Below, one piece after another: positions 24,859 to 32,819 of a stretch of DNA of 33,332 bases. The stretch spans positions 1 to 33,332 of the forward strand of contig NZ_CAHJWJ010000031.1 of NCBI RefSeq assembly GCF_903642285.1, in the 5' to 3' direction. The DNA comes from Sphingomonas bacterium. Lineage in GTDB: Bacteria > Pseudomonadota > Alphaproteobacteria > Sphingomonadales > Sphingomonadaceae. The stretch's first letter is position 1; the number at the start of each line of letters is the position of its first letter. The notes beneath the pieces were generated by a model. It searched no databases and had not been told where the DNA came from. It saw only the letters and a list, made by a program, of their open reading frames with translations. The translations under genes and the position numbers were made by a program.

Positions 24859-25857
24859 ATGCCCCGCCTAGGCGACTGGCTCGAACCCCATCCTCACGGC
24901 CTCTACGTCAAGCCCGCGGACGCCTGGATCGACCCCTCGATCCCCAGCGCCCGCGCGCTGGTCACGCACGGCCATGCCGACCACGCGCGCGGCGGGCACG
25001 AAGCGGTGTGGGCGACCCCCGAGACGCTGGCGATCATGGACGCGCGCTACGGCCCGCAAGCCGGGCACCCGGTTGCGTATGGCGAAAGCATCGAGTTGGG
25101 CGATGTCCGCGTCGGCTTCGTCCCCGCGGGGCATGTGCTCGGCTCCGCGCAGATCGTGCTCGACCACCGCGGCGAGCGGGTGGTGGTGTCGGGCGATTAC
25201 AAGCGCCGCGCCGACCCGACCTGCGCGGCGTTCGAACCGGTCGCCTGCGACGTCTTCGTGACCGAGGCGACGTTCGGGCTGCCGGTGTTCCGCCACCCCG
25301 ATACGGGCGACGAGATCGACAAGCTGATCGCCGCGCTCCACGCCAATCCCGACCGCTGCGTGCTCGTCGGGGCCTATGCGCTGGGCAAGGCGCAGCGCGT
25401 CATCGCCGAACTGCGCGAGCGCGGCCACGAGGCGCCGATCTACATCCACGGCGCGCTGCGGCGGCTGTGCGACCTGTATGCGGACCACGGCGTGCGGCTG
25501 GGCGAGCTGATCCCGGTCGCGGGCGTGCCCAAGGCGGCGATGCAGGGCCATGTCGTGATGTGCCCGCCCGGCGCGCTGAACGATCGCTGGTCGAGGCGGC
25601 TGCCCGACCCGATCACCGCGATGGCCAGCGGCTGGATGCGGGTGCGCCAGCGTGCGCGGCAGAAGAATGTCGAACTGCCGCTGATCCTGTCAGACCATGC
25701 CGATTGGGACGAACTGACCGACACGCTCATCGAGATCGCACCGCAAGAGGTGTGGGTGACGCATGGCCGCGAGGAGGCGCTGGTCCATTGGTGCTCGACG
25801 CGGCAGATGAAGGCGCGGGCGTTGGCGTTGGTGGGGTTCGAGGACGAGGATGACTAA
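24859..25857 (+). CDS. Ligase-associated DNA damage response exonuclease (metallo-beta-lactamase/beta-CASP-like)
   Basis: This 332-residue enzyme of the mRNA 3'-end processing factor-like group acts, in this context, as a DNA 3' exonuclease of the ligase-associated repair set. The metal-binding motif THGHADHARGG spans residues 36-46. Further ligands are in FVPAGHVLGSAQIVL, VVVSGDYKRRADP and LILSDHADWDEL. WVTHGREEALVHWC near the C-terminus is typical of the group. The start at 24859 (MPRLGDWLEPHPHGLYVKP) follows GGGGA. In many genomes it is followed by the ATP-dependent DNA ligase gene. Here a family 4 repeat and a GNAT gene follow instead. Confidence 0.92.
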   Translation: MPRLGDWLEPHPHGLYVKPADAWIDPSIPSARALVTHGHADHARGGHEAVWATPETLAIMDARYGPQAGHPVAYGESIELGDVRVGFVPAGHVLGSAQIVLDHRGERVVVSGDYKRRADPTCAAFEPVACDVFVTEATFGLPVFRHPDTGDEIDKLIAALHANPDRCVLVGAYALGKAQRVIAELRERGHEAPIYIHGALRRLCDLYADHGVRLGELIPVAGVPKAAMQGHVVMCPPGALNDRWSRRLPDPITAMASGWMRVRQRARQKNVELPLILSDHADWDELTDTLIEIAPQEVWVTHGREEALVHWCSTRQMKARALALVGFEDEDD

Positions 25858-25899
25858 CGCGCCGGCAAGGCAGCAGCGAAGCAGCGGCCGAGCTTAAGG

Positions 25900-25951
25900 C
25901 GCATCCGGCCGGCGGGGCTCCAAGCCCCGACCGACGCGGCTTCGCCGCGGC
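25900..25951. repeat. Family 4 GC-rich double-hairpin repeat, copy B
   Basis: The first hairpin is GGGGCT (25914-25919) against AGCCCC (25923-25928). The second is CGCGG (25935-25939) against CCGCG (25945-25949). The leader CGGCCGGCGGGGC and linker GCCCCGACCGACGC match copy A at 12880-12937. The second stem differs in sequence but is kept as a stem. Located 43 nt after the exonuclease stop. Confidence 0.75.
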
Positions 25952-25990
25952 GCTTGCCGTTCTTGCGACGGTTCCTGTAACCCAGACTTC

Positions 25991-26473
25991 ATGCCCACCC
26001 CAACGCTCACCATCCTCCCCTTCACCGATGATCTCGCTGGCGCATTCCACGCCATCAACGCCCAGTGGATCGAGACGATGTTCACGCTGGAGCCGACCGA
26101 CCGCGAGGTGCTGGAGCATCCGCGCGCGCGGATCATCGACCCCGGCGGCGATATCCACTTCGTTGCGGCGGAGGGGCTCGGCGTCGTCGGCACCTGCGCG
26201 TTGCAGAAGACGGGCGAGGGCCGCTTCGAACTGACGAAGATGGGGGTGCTGGAGTCCGCGAGGGGCAGGAAGGCGGGCGAATGCCTGCTGCACGCGATGA
26301 TCGCCCGCGCCGCCGAGCTAGGGGCGGACACGCTGTATCTGCTGACCAGCAGCCGCTGCGCGGCGGCGATCCATTTGTACGAAAAGGCAGGGTTCGTCCA
26401 CGATGCGGACATCCTGCGCGATTATGGCGCGCGGTATGCGCGGTGCGATGTGGCGATGCGGTATCGGGGGTAG
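25991..26473 (+). CDS. GNAT family N-acetyltransferase
   Basis: This 160-residue acetyl-CoA-dependent acyltransferase matches the GNAT fold. There is a beta-4 strand (ELTKMGVLESARGRKAGECLL) with the acetyl-CoA pyrophosphate loop in the degenerate form ARGRKAG. Helix 3 is HAMIARAAELGADTLYLLTSS, and the conserved C-terminal motif B region is AAIHLYEKAGFVHD. Substrate cannot be predicted. It is a single gene, flanked by a family 4 repeat upstream and a family 1 repeat beginning 20 nt after its stop. Confidence 0.88.
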   Translation: MPTPTLTILPFTDDLAGAFHAINAQWIETMFTLEPTDREVLEHPRARIIDPGGDIHFVAAEGLGVVGTCALQKTGEGRFELTKMGVLESARGRKAGECLLHAMIARAAELGADTLYLLTSSRCAAAIHLYEKAGFVHDADILRDYGARYARCDVAMRYRG

Positions 26474-26492
26474 GTGAACCTCACAACCTGCT

Positions 26493-26595
26493 CCACCCGG
26501 CGAAGGCCGGGGCCCAGTTGCGAGACGATCCAGGCGAAGGGACCCCCAGAGTTACCACCACCTTGGCAACTGGGCCCCGGCCTTCGCCGGGGTGG
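26493..26595. repeat. Family 1 REPIN-like element, copy 5
   Basis: The left arm (26493-26517) lacks one C relative to the consensus (CCACCCGGCG). The right arm (26570-26595) is consensus. Inward pairing includes CAGTTGC/GCAACTG, and the core has ACGATC and GTTAC in the same order as copy 4. It lies in the 211-nt gap between the GNAT and S10 peptidase genes, which otherwise shows nothing. Confidence 0.87.
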
Positions 26596-26684
26596 GGAAA
26601 TGTTGCCGCAGGATCGGGTACGAAGCGGTTGCCATTCCATCATATTCCGGCAGGATAGCCCGCCTAACAGACACGGGAACCCAA

Positions 26685-28325
26685 ATGCGCCGACCGCTCA
26701 CCCTCGCCACGCTCCTCCTCCTCGCCACCCCTGCCCTCGCGCAGAAGGAACTGCGCAAGGGCGGCGACAAGTCGATCGCGGACAGCAATGCCGACAAGCA
26801 GAAGGCCGCGGCCGAGGCGGGCTATGCCAATGCCCCGGTCGACGAGCAGGAGGTGAAGTCGCACGGCTCCGTCACCGTCGACTCCCGCGCGCTCGGCTAC
26901 ACTGCCACCGCGGGCACGCTGACGATCCGCGATACCGAGGGCAAGCCGACCGCCAGCCTGTTCTACACCGCCTATGTGCTGGACGGCGTGCGGCCGGGCA
27001 CGAAGCGGCCGGTGACGTTCTTCTACAATGGCGGGCCCGGCAGCCCGACCTTCTGGCTGCGCATGGGGTCGTTCGGGCCGACGCGGCTGAAGACCGCCAA
27101 CCCCGAATTCATCAAGCCCGCGCCGTACGACGTCGGCCCCAATCCCGACACGCTGCTCGACAAGACCGACATGGTGTTCATCGACGCGGTCGGCACCGGC
27201 TGGTCGCGGCCGCTGGGCGACACCAAGCCCGCGGCCTTCTACGGCGTGGACGAGGATGCGGACGCGTTCGCCAAGGCGATCCTGCGCTACGCCACCAAAT
27301 ACGGCCGCTGGAACAGCCCCAAATTCCTGTTCGGCGAGAGCTACGGGACCACCCGCTCGGGCGCGCTCGCATACCAGTTGCAAGACCGCGGGATGGCGCT
27401 GAACGGCGTCGTGCTGTTGTCGTCGATCATGAATTACGGCAGCCGCCAGCCGGGGCTCGACCAGGTGTTTATCAACTACCTGCCGAGCTATGCGACGACT
27501 GCCTGGTATCACCACAAGCTCGCCAATCCCCCCGCCGATGCCGCGACCGCCGCCGCGCAGGCGCGCGCCTTCGCGCTCGGTCCCTATGCCTCGGCGCTCG
27601 CGAAGGGGCAGGCGATCGGCGTGCAGGAGGAGGACGCCATCGCCCAGCAGATGAGCGCGCTGACCGGGTTGTCGGCGGATTTCATCAAGCGGTCCGACCT
27701 GCGCGTCGACCTCGCGCGCTTCCAGAAGGAACTGCTGCGCGACCGGCGCGAGACGATCGGGCGGTTCGATTCGCGCTATACCGGCATCGACACCGACGCG
27801 GCGGGCGACAGCCCGGAAACCGACGCCTCGTCCGACGCGATCTCGAGTGCGTTCATCGCCAGCTTCACCGATTATGTGACGCACGATCTCGGCTACAAGA
27901 CAGAACTCCCCTACCGCCTGTCCGCGCGCGATGCGCCGGGCTGGACGTGGAACTGGGCGCACAAGTCGCCGGTGCGCGGCTATGGCGGGCAGCAGACGAC
28001 CCCCAATACCGCGATCGACCTGGCCGCGGCGATGCGCGCGAACCCGTATCTGAAGGTGCTGTCGCTCAACGGCTGGTACGACATGGCGACGCCGTTCTTC
28101 GGGACGGAGACCGACCTCGGCCACATGATGCTGGAACGCGCGCAGCAGCCGAACCTGTCGTTCCGTTATTATCCGGCCGGGCACATGGTGTATCTGAACC
28201 CCGAGGCGCTGCACCAGATGAAGCGCGACCTCGCGGCATGGTATGACGAGGCGGTCGCGGAGGCGAAGAGCGCGGTACCCCCGCAGGGCGCGTCGATGTC
28301 GGCGGCGGGGCGGGTGCCGAACTGA
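26685..28325 (+). CDS. S10 family serine carboxypeptidase-like peptidase, exported
   Basis: This 546-residue alpha/beta-hydrolase peptidase has a signal peptide (MRRPLTLATLLLLATPALAQ). The oxyanion/S10 motif FYNGGPGSP is at about residues 113-121. The nucleophile Ser219 is in FGESYGTTR. The acid Asp is in LNGWYDMATPF and the His in YPAGHMVYLNPE. These match serine carboxypeptidases, which act on peptides with a free C-terminus, probably in the periplasm. The start at 26685 is set by the signal peptide; an upstream in-frame extension adds 31 residues of no character. It is the fourth exported peptidase in the window. Confidence 0.93.
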   Translation: MRRPLTLATLLLLATPALAQKELRKGGDKSIADSNADKQKAAAEAGYANAPVDEQEVKSHGSVTVDSRALGYTATAGTLTIRDTEGKPTASLFYTAYVLDGVRPGTKRPVTFFYNGGPGSPTFWLRMGSFGPTRLKTANPEFIKPAPYDVGPNPDTLLDKTDMVFIDAVGTGWSRPLGDTKPAAFYGVDEDADAFAKAILRYATKYGRWNSPKFLFGESYGTTRSGALAYQLQDRGMALNGVVLLSSIMNYGSRQPGLDQVFINYLPSYATTAWYHHKLANPPADAATAAAQARAFALGPYASALAKGQAIGVQEEDAIAQQMSALTGLSADFIKRSDLRVDLARFQKELLRDRRETIGRFDSRYTGIDTDAAGDSPETDASSDAISSAFIASFTDYVTHDLGYKTELPYRLSARDAPGWTWNWAHKSPVRGYGGQQTTPNTAIDLAAAMRANPYLKVLSLNGWYDMATPFFGTETDLGHMMLERAQQPNLSFRYYPAGHMVYLNPEALHQMKRDLAAWYDEAVAEAKSAVPPQGASMSAAGRVPN

Positions 28326-28350
28326 CGCGGGTTCGCCAAAGGACGTTCCT

Positions 28351-28435
28351 GTCCTCACCCTTCGCCGCCTTCGGTGTCTTTTCCCTCTCCCGCTGGGAGA
28401 GGGAGGGAGGCGCGAAGCGCCGGAAGGGTGAGGAC
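28351..28435. repeat. Family 3 nested inverted repeat, copy A
   Basis: The outer arms GTCCTCACCCTTC (28351-28363) and GAAGGGTGAGGAC (28423-28435) are perfect complements. The inner arms CCCTCTCCC (28383-28391) and GGGAGAGGG (28395-28403) form a tight hairpin. It lies between the convergent S10 peptidase and rpoN genes, and could end both transcripts. The same sequence blocks recur at 29931-30079. Confidence 0.85.
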
Positions 28436-28455
28436 AGACCCCCCCTACCGAATTG

Positions 28456-29922
28456 CTAAGCCCCCTCCAGCGCCCGCGCCCGCCGCCGCTGCACCGAACT
28501 GCCGATCCCAAGCGCCTCGCGGTATTTCGCCACCGTCCGCCGGGCGATGTCGAAGCCCTTCGCGTTCAGCAGTTCGACCAAAGTATCGTCGGACAGGATC
28601 TTGTCTCCCTCAGCCGAAATCAGCGCGCGGATGCCGGCCTTCACCGCTTCCGCCGACACCGCATCGCCGCCGTCCGCGGCCTGGATTGCCGAGGTGAAGA
28701 AATATTTCAGCTCGTACAGCCCGCGCGCGCAGGACAGGTACTTGTTCGAGGTTACCCGGCTGACGGTGGATTCATGCATCTCGATCGCGTCCGCCACCCG
28801 CGCCAGCGTCATCGGTTTCAGATGCGCGACGCCGTGCAGGAAGAACGCCTCCTGCTGCTTCACGATCTCAGTCGCGACCTTCACGATCGTGCGCTGGCGC
28901 TGGTCGAGTGCCTTCACGAGCCAGTTCGCGCTGGCGAGCATGTCGCCGAGCCACGCCTTGGCGGTCTTGTCCTGCGGTCCGCTCGACAATTCGGCGTGAT
29001 AGCGGCGGTTGACCAGCACGCGCGGCAGCGTCGCGCCGTTCAGCTCGATCGCCCAGCCGCTACCGGTCTTCACGACGAACAGATCGGGGATCACGGCTTG
29101 CGTCGGTGCACCGCCGATCCGGCAGCCGGGCTTGGGATCGTAGCCGCGCAGTTCGCGGATCATGTCCGCCAGATCCTCGTCGTCGACCCCGCAGATCCGC
29201 TTCAGCCGCGCGCGTTCGCCGCGCGCGACGAGGTCGAGATGCTCGATCAGCCGCGCCATGCAGGGGTCGTAGCGATCCGCCTCCTTTGCCTGGATCGCGA
29301 TGCATTCCGCGAGATCGCGCGCACCGACGCCGGTGGGGTCGAAGGTCTGGACGATCGCCAGCACCGCCTGCACGCGCACGAGCGGCACCCCGAGCCGGTT
29401 GGCGATGTCGAGCAGATTGGCGGTCAGATAGCCCGCCTCGTCGATCTGGTCGATCAGATGCGCGGCGACGGCCATGTCGGCGGGGTCGATCGTCGCGCCC
29501 GCCTGCGCCATCAGATGATCCGCGAGGCTGCCGGCGGTGTCGGCGAACGAGTCGAGGTCGACCGCCTCGCCGCTCCCCGCCCCCGCACCGCCGCCCAGCG
29601 CGCCGTCGAACCCGCCGCCGCCATCCGCCGCGCTGTCCGACTGATGGCTTTCGGTGGCGTAGTCGAGGTCGAGCGGTTCGGCGGCGACGGCTCCCGTCAC
29701 CAGCGCGTCGGCACCCGCGGGCTCGGGGGCTTCGGGGCGTTCGGGGGTCTTCACGACATCGCCCTGCCCCGCCTCGAGCAGCGGGTTGCGTTCGATCTCC
29801 TCGGCGATGAAGGTTTCGATTTCCAGGTTGGACAGCGCGAGCAGCTTGATCGCCTGCTGCAGCTGGGGGGTCATGACCAGCGATTGCGACTGGCGCAGGT
29901 CGAGGCGCGGCGCGAGGGTCAT
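28456..29922 (-). CDS. rpoN: RNA polymerase sigma-54 factor
   Basis: This 488-residue sigma-54 is the alternative sigma for enhancer-dependent promoters. Region I is Gln/Leu-rich (LDLRQSQSLVMTPQLQQAIKL) and ends IERNPLLE. An acidic, low-complexity region II covers about residues 50-130. The core-binding and HTH regions follow. The RpoN box is seen as ARRTVAKYREALGI near the C-terminus, with a short basic tail. It is downstream of lptB, the usual alphaproteobacterial order. Its ribosome-binding site (AGGGAG, 29930-29935, 7 nt from the ATG) lies in the arm of a long perfect inverted repeat. The genes often found next, hpf and ptsN, are absent; an opposite-strand peptidase gene is there instead. 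Confidence 0.96.
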   Translation of the reverse strand: MTLAPRLDLRQSQSLVMTPQLQQAIKLLALSNLEIETFIAEEIERNPLLEAGQGDVVKTPERPEAPEPAGADALVTGAVAAEPLDLDYATESHQSDSAADGGGGFDGALGGGAGAGSGEAVDLDSFADTAGSLADHLMAQAGATIDPADMAVAAHLIDQIDEAGYLTANLLDIANRLGVPLVRVQAVLAIVQTFDPTGVGARDLAECIAIQAKEADRYDPCMARLIEHLDLVARGERARLKRICGVDDEDLADMIRELRGYDPKPGCRIGGAPTQAVIPDLFVVKTGSGWAIELNGATLPRVLVNRRYHAELSSGPQDKTAKAWLGDMLASANWLVKALDQRQRTIVKVATEIVKQQEAFFLHGVAHLKPMTLARVADAIEMHESTVSRVTSNKYLSCARGLYELKYFFTSAIQAADGGDAVSAEAVKAGIRALISAEGDKILSDDTLVELLNAKGFDIARRTVAKYREALGIGSSVQRRRARALEGA

Positions 29923-29930
29923 GGCTTAAC

Positions 29931-30079
29931 TCCCTCTCCCCTTGTGGGAGAGGGAAGGGGCCCGCGCGCAACGCGCGTGGGAAGGGTGAGGGGGGACGGC
30001 CCGCTTCCCGACACGTACGTCCCCCTCACCCTTCCGCAGCCTGCGGCTGCTCCCTCCCTCTCCCACAAGGGGAGAGGGA
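29931..30079. repeat. Family 3 long inverted repeat, copy B, upstream of rpoN
   Basis: The outer 25-nt arms (29931-29955 and 30055-30079) are perfect reverse complements; each is also self-complementary (CCCTCTCCC ... GGGAGAGGG). The inner arms GAAGGGTGAGGGGG (from 29981) and CCCCCTCACCCTTC (to 30034) pair as well. Almost the whole 190-nt lptB-rpoN gap is this element, and its first bases are the rpoN ribosome-binding site. Confidence 0.88.
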
Positions 30080-30112
30080 AGAAGGGATCGAGGCGCGTGT
30101 CCCGCCATCACC

Positions 30113-30895
30113 CTAAAGCGAAAACGTCTCGCCGAGGTATAGCCGGCGCACGTTCGCGTCGGCCACCAGTTCCGCGGGCGACCCCGCGAACAGCACCCGG
30201 CCATCATAGATGATGTACGCGCGGTCGACGATCTCCAGCGTCTCGCGGACGTTGTGATCGGTGATGAGCACGCCGATATCGCGGCGGCGCAGGTCCTTCA
30301 CCAGATCGCGGATGTCGGCGATCGAGATCGGGTCGATGCCTGCGAACGGCTCGTCGAGGAGCATGATCGACGGGCTCGCCGCCAGCGCACGCGCGATTTC
30401 CGCGCGGCGGCGCTCGCCGCCCGACAGCGCCATCGCGGGCGCGGTGCGCAGCCGGGTCAAGCCGAATTCCTCGAGCAGCGTGTCGAGCTTCTTCTGGCGC
30501 GCGACCTTGTCGGGTTCGGACAGTTCGAGGACGGTCAGGATGTTCTTTTCGATCGACAGTCCGCGGAAGATCGACGTCTCCTGCGGCAGGTATCCGAGCC
30601 CCAGGATCGCGCGGCGGTACATCGGCAGTCCGGTGATATCCTCGCCGTCGAGCATGATCCGGCCCGCATCGGGCTTCACCAGCCCCATCACCGAATAGAA
30701 GCTGGTCGTCTTGCCCGCACCATTGGGGCCGAGCAGTCCCACGACCTCGCCGCGGCCGACCGACAGCGACACGTCGGACAGCACGACGCGCTTGTCGTAG
30801 GATTTCGCGATCGAGACGACCTGCAGACCGCGCGTCATCGGCGCCTCGGCAACCGGCTCGGCGACATCGCGCGGCGTCAGGGTAACGGCATCCAT
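30113..30895 (-). CDS. lptB: LPS export ABC transporter ATP-binding protein LptB
   Basis: This 260-residue ATPase powers lipopolysaccharide extraction from the inner membrane with LptFG and LptC. Walker A is GPNGAGKT at residues 56-63. There is a Q-loop (YLPQETSIFRGLS), the signature LSGGERRRAEIARAL, Walker B MLLLDEPFAGIDP and the H-loop TDHNVRE. The high similarity to the LptB consensus distinguishes it from branched-chain amino acid ATPases. The first ~19 residues (MDAVTLTPRDVAEPVAEAP) are an extension; an ATG at 30838 is an alternative start. It lies downstream of lptA by 114 nt and upstream of rpoN. Confidence 0.95.
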   Translation of the reverse strand: MDAVTLTPRDVAEPVAEAPMTRGLQVVSIAKSYDKRVVLSDVSLSVGRGEVVGLLGPNGAGKTTSFYSVMGLVKPDAGRIMLDGEDITGLPMYRRAILGLGYLPQETSIFRGLSIEKNILTVLELSEPDKVARQKKLDTLLEEFGLTRLRTAPAMALSGGERRRAEIARALAASPSIMLLDEPFAGIDPISIADIRDLVKDLRRRDIGVLITDHNVRETLEIVDRAYIIYDGRVLFAGSPAELVADANVRRLYLGETFSL

Positions 30896-31009
30896 ATCGC
30901 TGGACCTCGCAAAGATTGGTTGACCGTTCGTTACCGCACGGCCGGTTGGCAGGAAACCTGCATGTTCGCGAATTCGTGATGGCAGCGGCGAGCGCTGCCC
31001 CGCGCGCGA

Positions 31010-31543
31010 TCAGTTGCGCTTGGGGACCGAGAAGGTGCCGCTGACCCGGCTGCCGCCCTGCGTCACCACGCCGCCCGCCGCACTGCCGCCGGCACCGCCC
31101 GCAACCGACGATCCGTCGATCACCGCGCGTCCGGTATCCATGTTCATCGTCAGCCGGCCGCCATTCACGGTGTTGCCGCCCTGCGTCAGCGATACCGCGC
31201 CGAGCATCGTCACGATCCGCTTGTCGAGATCATACACCCCGTACTGGCTCTTCGCGACCTGGCCAGGGCGGATGACGGTGACCCCACCCGCCGCATCGAG
31301 CCGCGAGACCTGCGGGCTGCCGCCGACCACCTGCCCGGTATAGGCGACCGTCATGCGCGGCGCGGTCAATGTCATCTCCGCCTGCTTGACGACGACATTG
31401 CCCGACAGGACCGCGCGGTTCGCCTTGTCCTGCAATTCGATGTGCGCGGCGTCGAAATTAATCGGCGCGGTCGAGTCGTGGCGGGTCTGCGCGAACGCGG
31501 GCGTACCGGCGAGCAGGAAGGCGAGGGATAGGAGCCGGCGCAT
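31010..31543 (-). CDS. lptA: LPS transport periplasmic protein LptA
   Basis: This 177-residue periplasmic bridge protein of the LPS export machine starts with a signal peptide (MRRLLSLAFLLAGTPAFAQ). The OstA/LptA beta-jellyroll repeat sequence follows (INFDAAHIELQDKANRAVLSGNVVVKQ). It runs through MTLTAPRMTVAY and GVYDLDKRIVTMLGAVSLTQ. The C-terminus is Gly/Ser-rich (AGGAGGSAAGG) and ends basic (VPKRN). It starts 5 nt after the lptC stop, so the two are translationally linked. Confidence 0.92.
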   Translation of the reverse strand: MRRLLSLAFLLAGTPAFAQTRHDSTAPINFDAAHIELQDKANRAVLSGNVVVKQAEMTLTAPRMTVAYTGQVVGGSPQVSRLDAAGGVTVIRPGQVAKSQYGVYDLDKRIVTMLGAVSLTQGGNTVNGGRLTMNMDTGRAVIDGSSVAGGAGGSAAGGVVTQGGSRVSGTFSVPKRN

Positions 31544-31548
31544 ATGCC

Positions 31549-32187
31549 TTATCTCGTGCCTCGGGGCGATATCCGCAAGCGTGCATTGCCGTCCAGCGTC
31601 ACGATGCGGTTCTCCATATCGGCGTGGAGCGAATCGGCGCTGAAGACGCCTTGCGATGTCGTCCCCGTCACCGCACCGCCGCTCTGCATCTGCCGCGTCT
31701 TCAGATCGACCGTGGCGTCGCGCGTCTTCAGGTCGTAGCCCTTTGGTCCGGTGAAGTTCAGCGGACCGATCAGCTTCACCTTCTCGCTGTCCATGTCGTA
31801 CACCCCCGAATCCGCGTGGATGTTCGCCGGCCCGTCGCTCAACCGGACGCGCGCGCTGAGATCGGACAGCTGCACGATCGGTTCGGCGGAGCTATGCTGG
31901 ATCGCGGACTTCGCGGTCAGGTCGAACGGTTGCCCCTTCTGGTCCTCGCCGCGATATTGCGCGGCCTGGATCTTCAGGCGCTCCTTGGCGACCTCGACCT
32001 TGTTCTTGTCGAGCACGAACGACGCCTCGCCGACGTTCAACAGCGGGGCCAGCACCAGGAACGCCACCATCACGCCGATCCCGACCGGCAGCACGATCCG
32101 CGCGGTCCCGACCAGGCGGTCGTGGCGACTGCCCGGCGCGGCCCAGTGCTGGCGCTGCGAACGGACCGCGCGGGCGATCTCAGACAT
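31549..32187 (-). CDS. lptC: LPS export system protein LptC
   Basis: This 212-residue, single-span inner-membrane protein passes LPS from LptBFG to LptA. The cytoplasmic N-terminus is basic (SEIARAVRSQRQHWAAPGSRHDR). One transmembrane helix follows (ARIVLPVGIGVMVAFLVLAPLL). The periplasmic LptC/DUF1239 domain includes RLKIQAAQYRGEDQKGQPFDLTAKSA and ANIHADSGVYDMDSEKVKLIG. The start at 32187 is 11 nt beyond the RNase D stop, which fits rnd-lptC-lptA-lptB as one unit. A longer reading frame continues upstream through the RNase D gene, but has no family similarity. Confidence 0.9.
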   Translation of the reverse strand: MSEIARAVRSQRQHWAAPGSRHDRLVGTARIVLPVGIGVMVAFLVLAPLLNVGEASFVLDKNKVEVAKERLKIQAAQYRGEDQKGQPFDLTAKSAIQHSSAEPIVQLSDLSARVRLSDGPANIHADSGVYDMDSEKVKLIGPLNFTGPKGYDLKTRDATVDLKTRQMQSGGAVTGTTSQGVFSADSLHADMENRIVTLDGNARLRISPRGTR

Positions 32188-32198
32188 GATGCCCGACC

Positions 32199-32819
32199 TC
32201 ACGCATGCGCGAAGATATCGATCTCGGGCCAGCCGGCGATGTCGAGCGCGGCGCGTGTCGGCAGGAAGTCGAAACACGCCTGCGCCAGGTCCATCCGCCC
32301 CTCGCGCACCAGCCGCCGTTCCAGTTCGTCCTTCAACCGGTGGAGGAAACGGACATCGGACGCGGCGTAATCCTTCTGCGCGTCGGACAATGCGGGACCG
32401 CCCCAGTCGGAGGATTGCTGCACCTTCGACAATTCCTGCGACAGGAGTTCGCGGACCAGTTCCTTCAACCCGTGGCGATCGGTATAGGTGCGGATCAGGC
32501 GCGACGCGATCTTGGTATCCCAGGCCGGTGCGGCGACGATGCCAAGATAATGTTGCAGTGCCGCGATATCGAACCGGCCGAAATGGTACAGCTTCAGGCG
32601 CGCCGGGTCGGCGAGCAGCGCCTTCAGATTGGGCGCGGCATAGGCGCTGCCCGCGGCGAAGCGCACCAGATGCTCGTCCGGTCCGCCGTCGGACAGCTGC
32701 ACCACGCACAGCCGGTCGCGCGGGGTTATCAACCCCATCGTCTCGGTATCCACCGCGATCGATGCAGCGGGCGCGAACAGGTCGGCGGGCACGTCTTCTT
32801 CGTGGAAATGAACGGTCAT
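32199..32819 (-). CDS. rnd: Ribonuclease D-like 3'-5' exonuclease
   Basis: This 206-residue DEDD-family exonuclease has all catalytic residues: Asp24 and Glu26 (VDTETMGL), Asp84 (YHFGRFDIAAL), and Tyr151 with Asp155 (YAASDVRFL), making it the DEDDy type. It lacks the C-terminal HRDC domains of E. coli RNase D. It therefore matches the short alphaproteobacterial form that trims structured RNAs such as tRNA precursors. It is the first gene of the minus-strand group leading into lptC. It is divergent from the Gly-rich gene across a 257-nt gap. Confidence 0.92.
   Translation of the reverse strand: MTVHFHEEDVPADLFAPAASIAVDTETMGLITPRDRLCVVQLSDGGPDEHLVRFAAGSAYAAPNLKALLADPARLKLYHFGRFDIAALQHYLGIVAAPAWDTKIASRLIRTYTDRHGLKELVRELLSQELSKVQQSSDWGGPALSDAQKDYAASDVRFLHRLKDELERRLVREGRMDLAQACFDFLPTRAALDIAGWPEIDIFAHA

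Noticed and set aside
26474..28246. 590-codon plus-strand frame overlapping the S10 peptidase in another frame
   Set aside because: Begins inside a family 1 repeat and shows Arg/Gly-rich shadow composition, while the correct frame has the signal peptide and catalytic triad.
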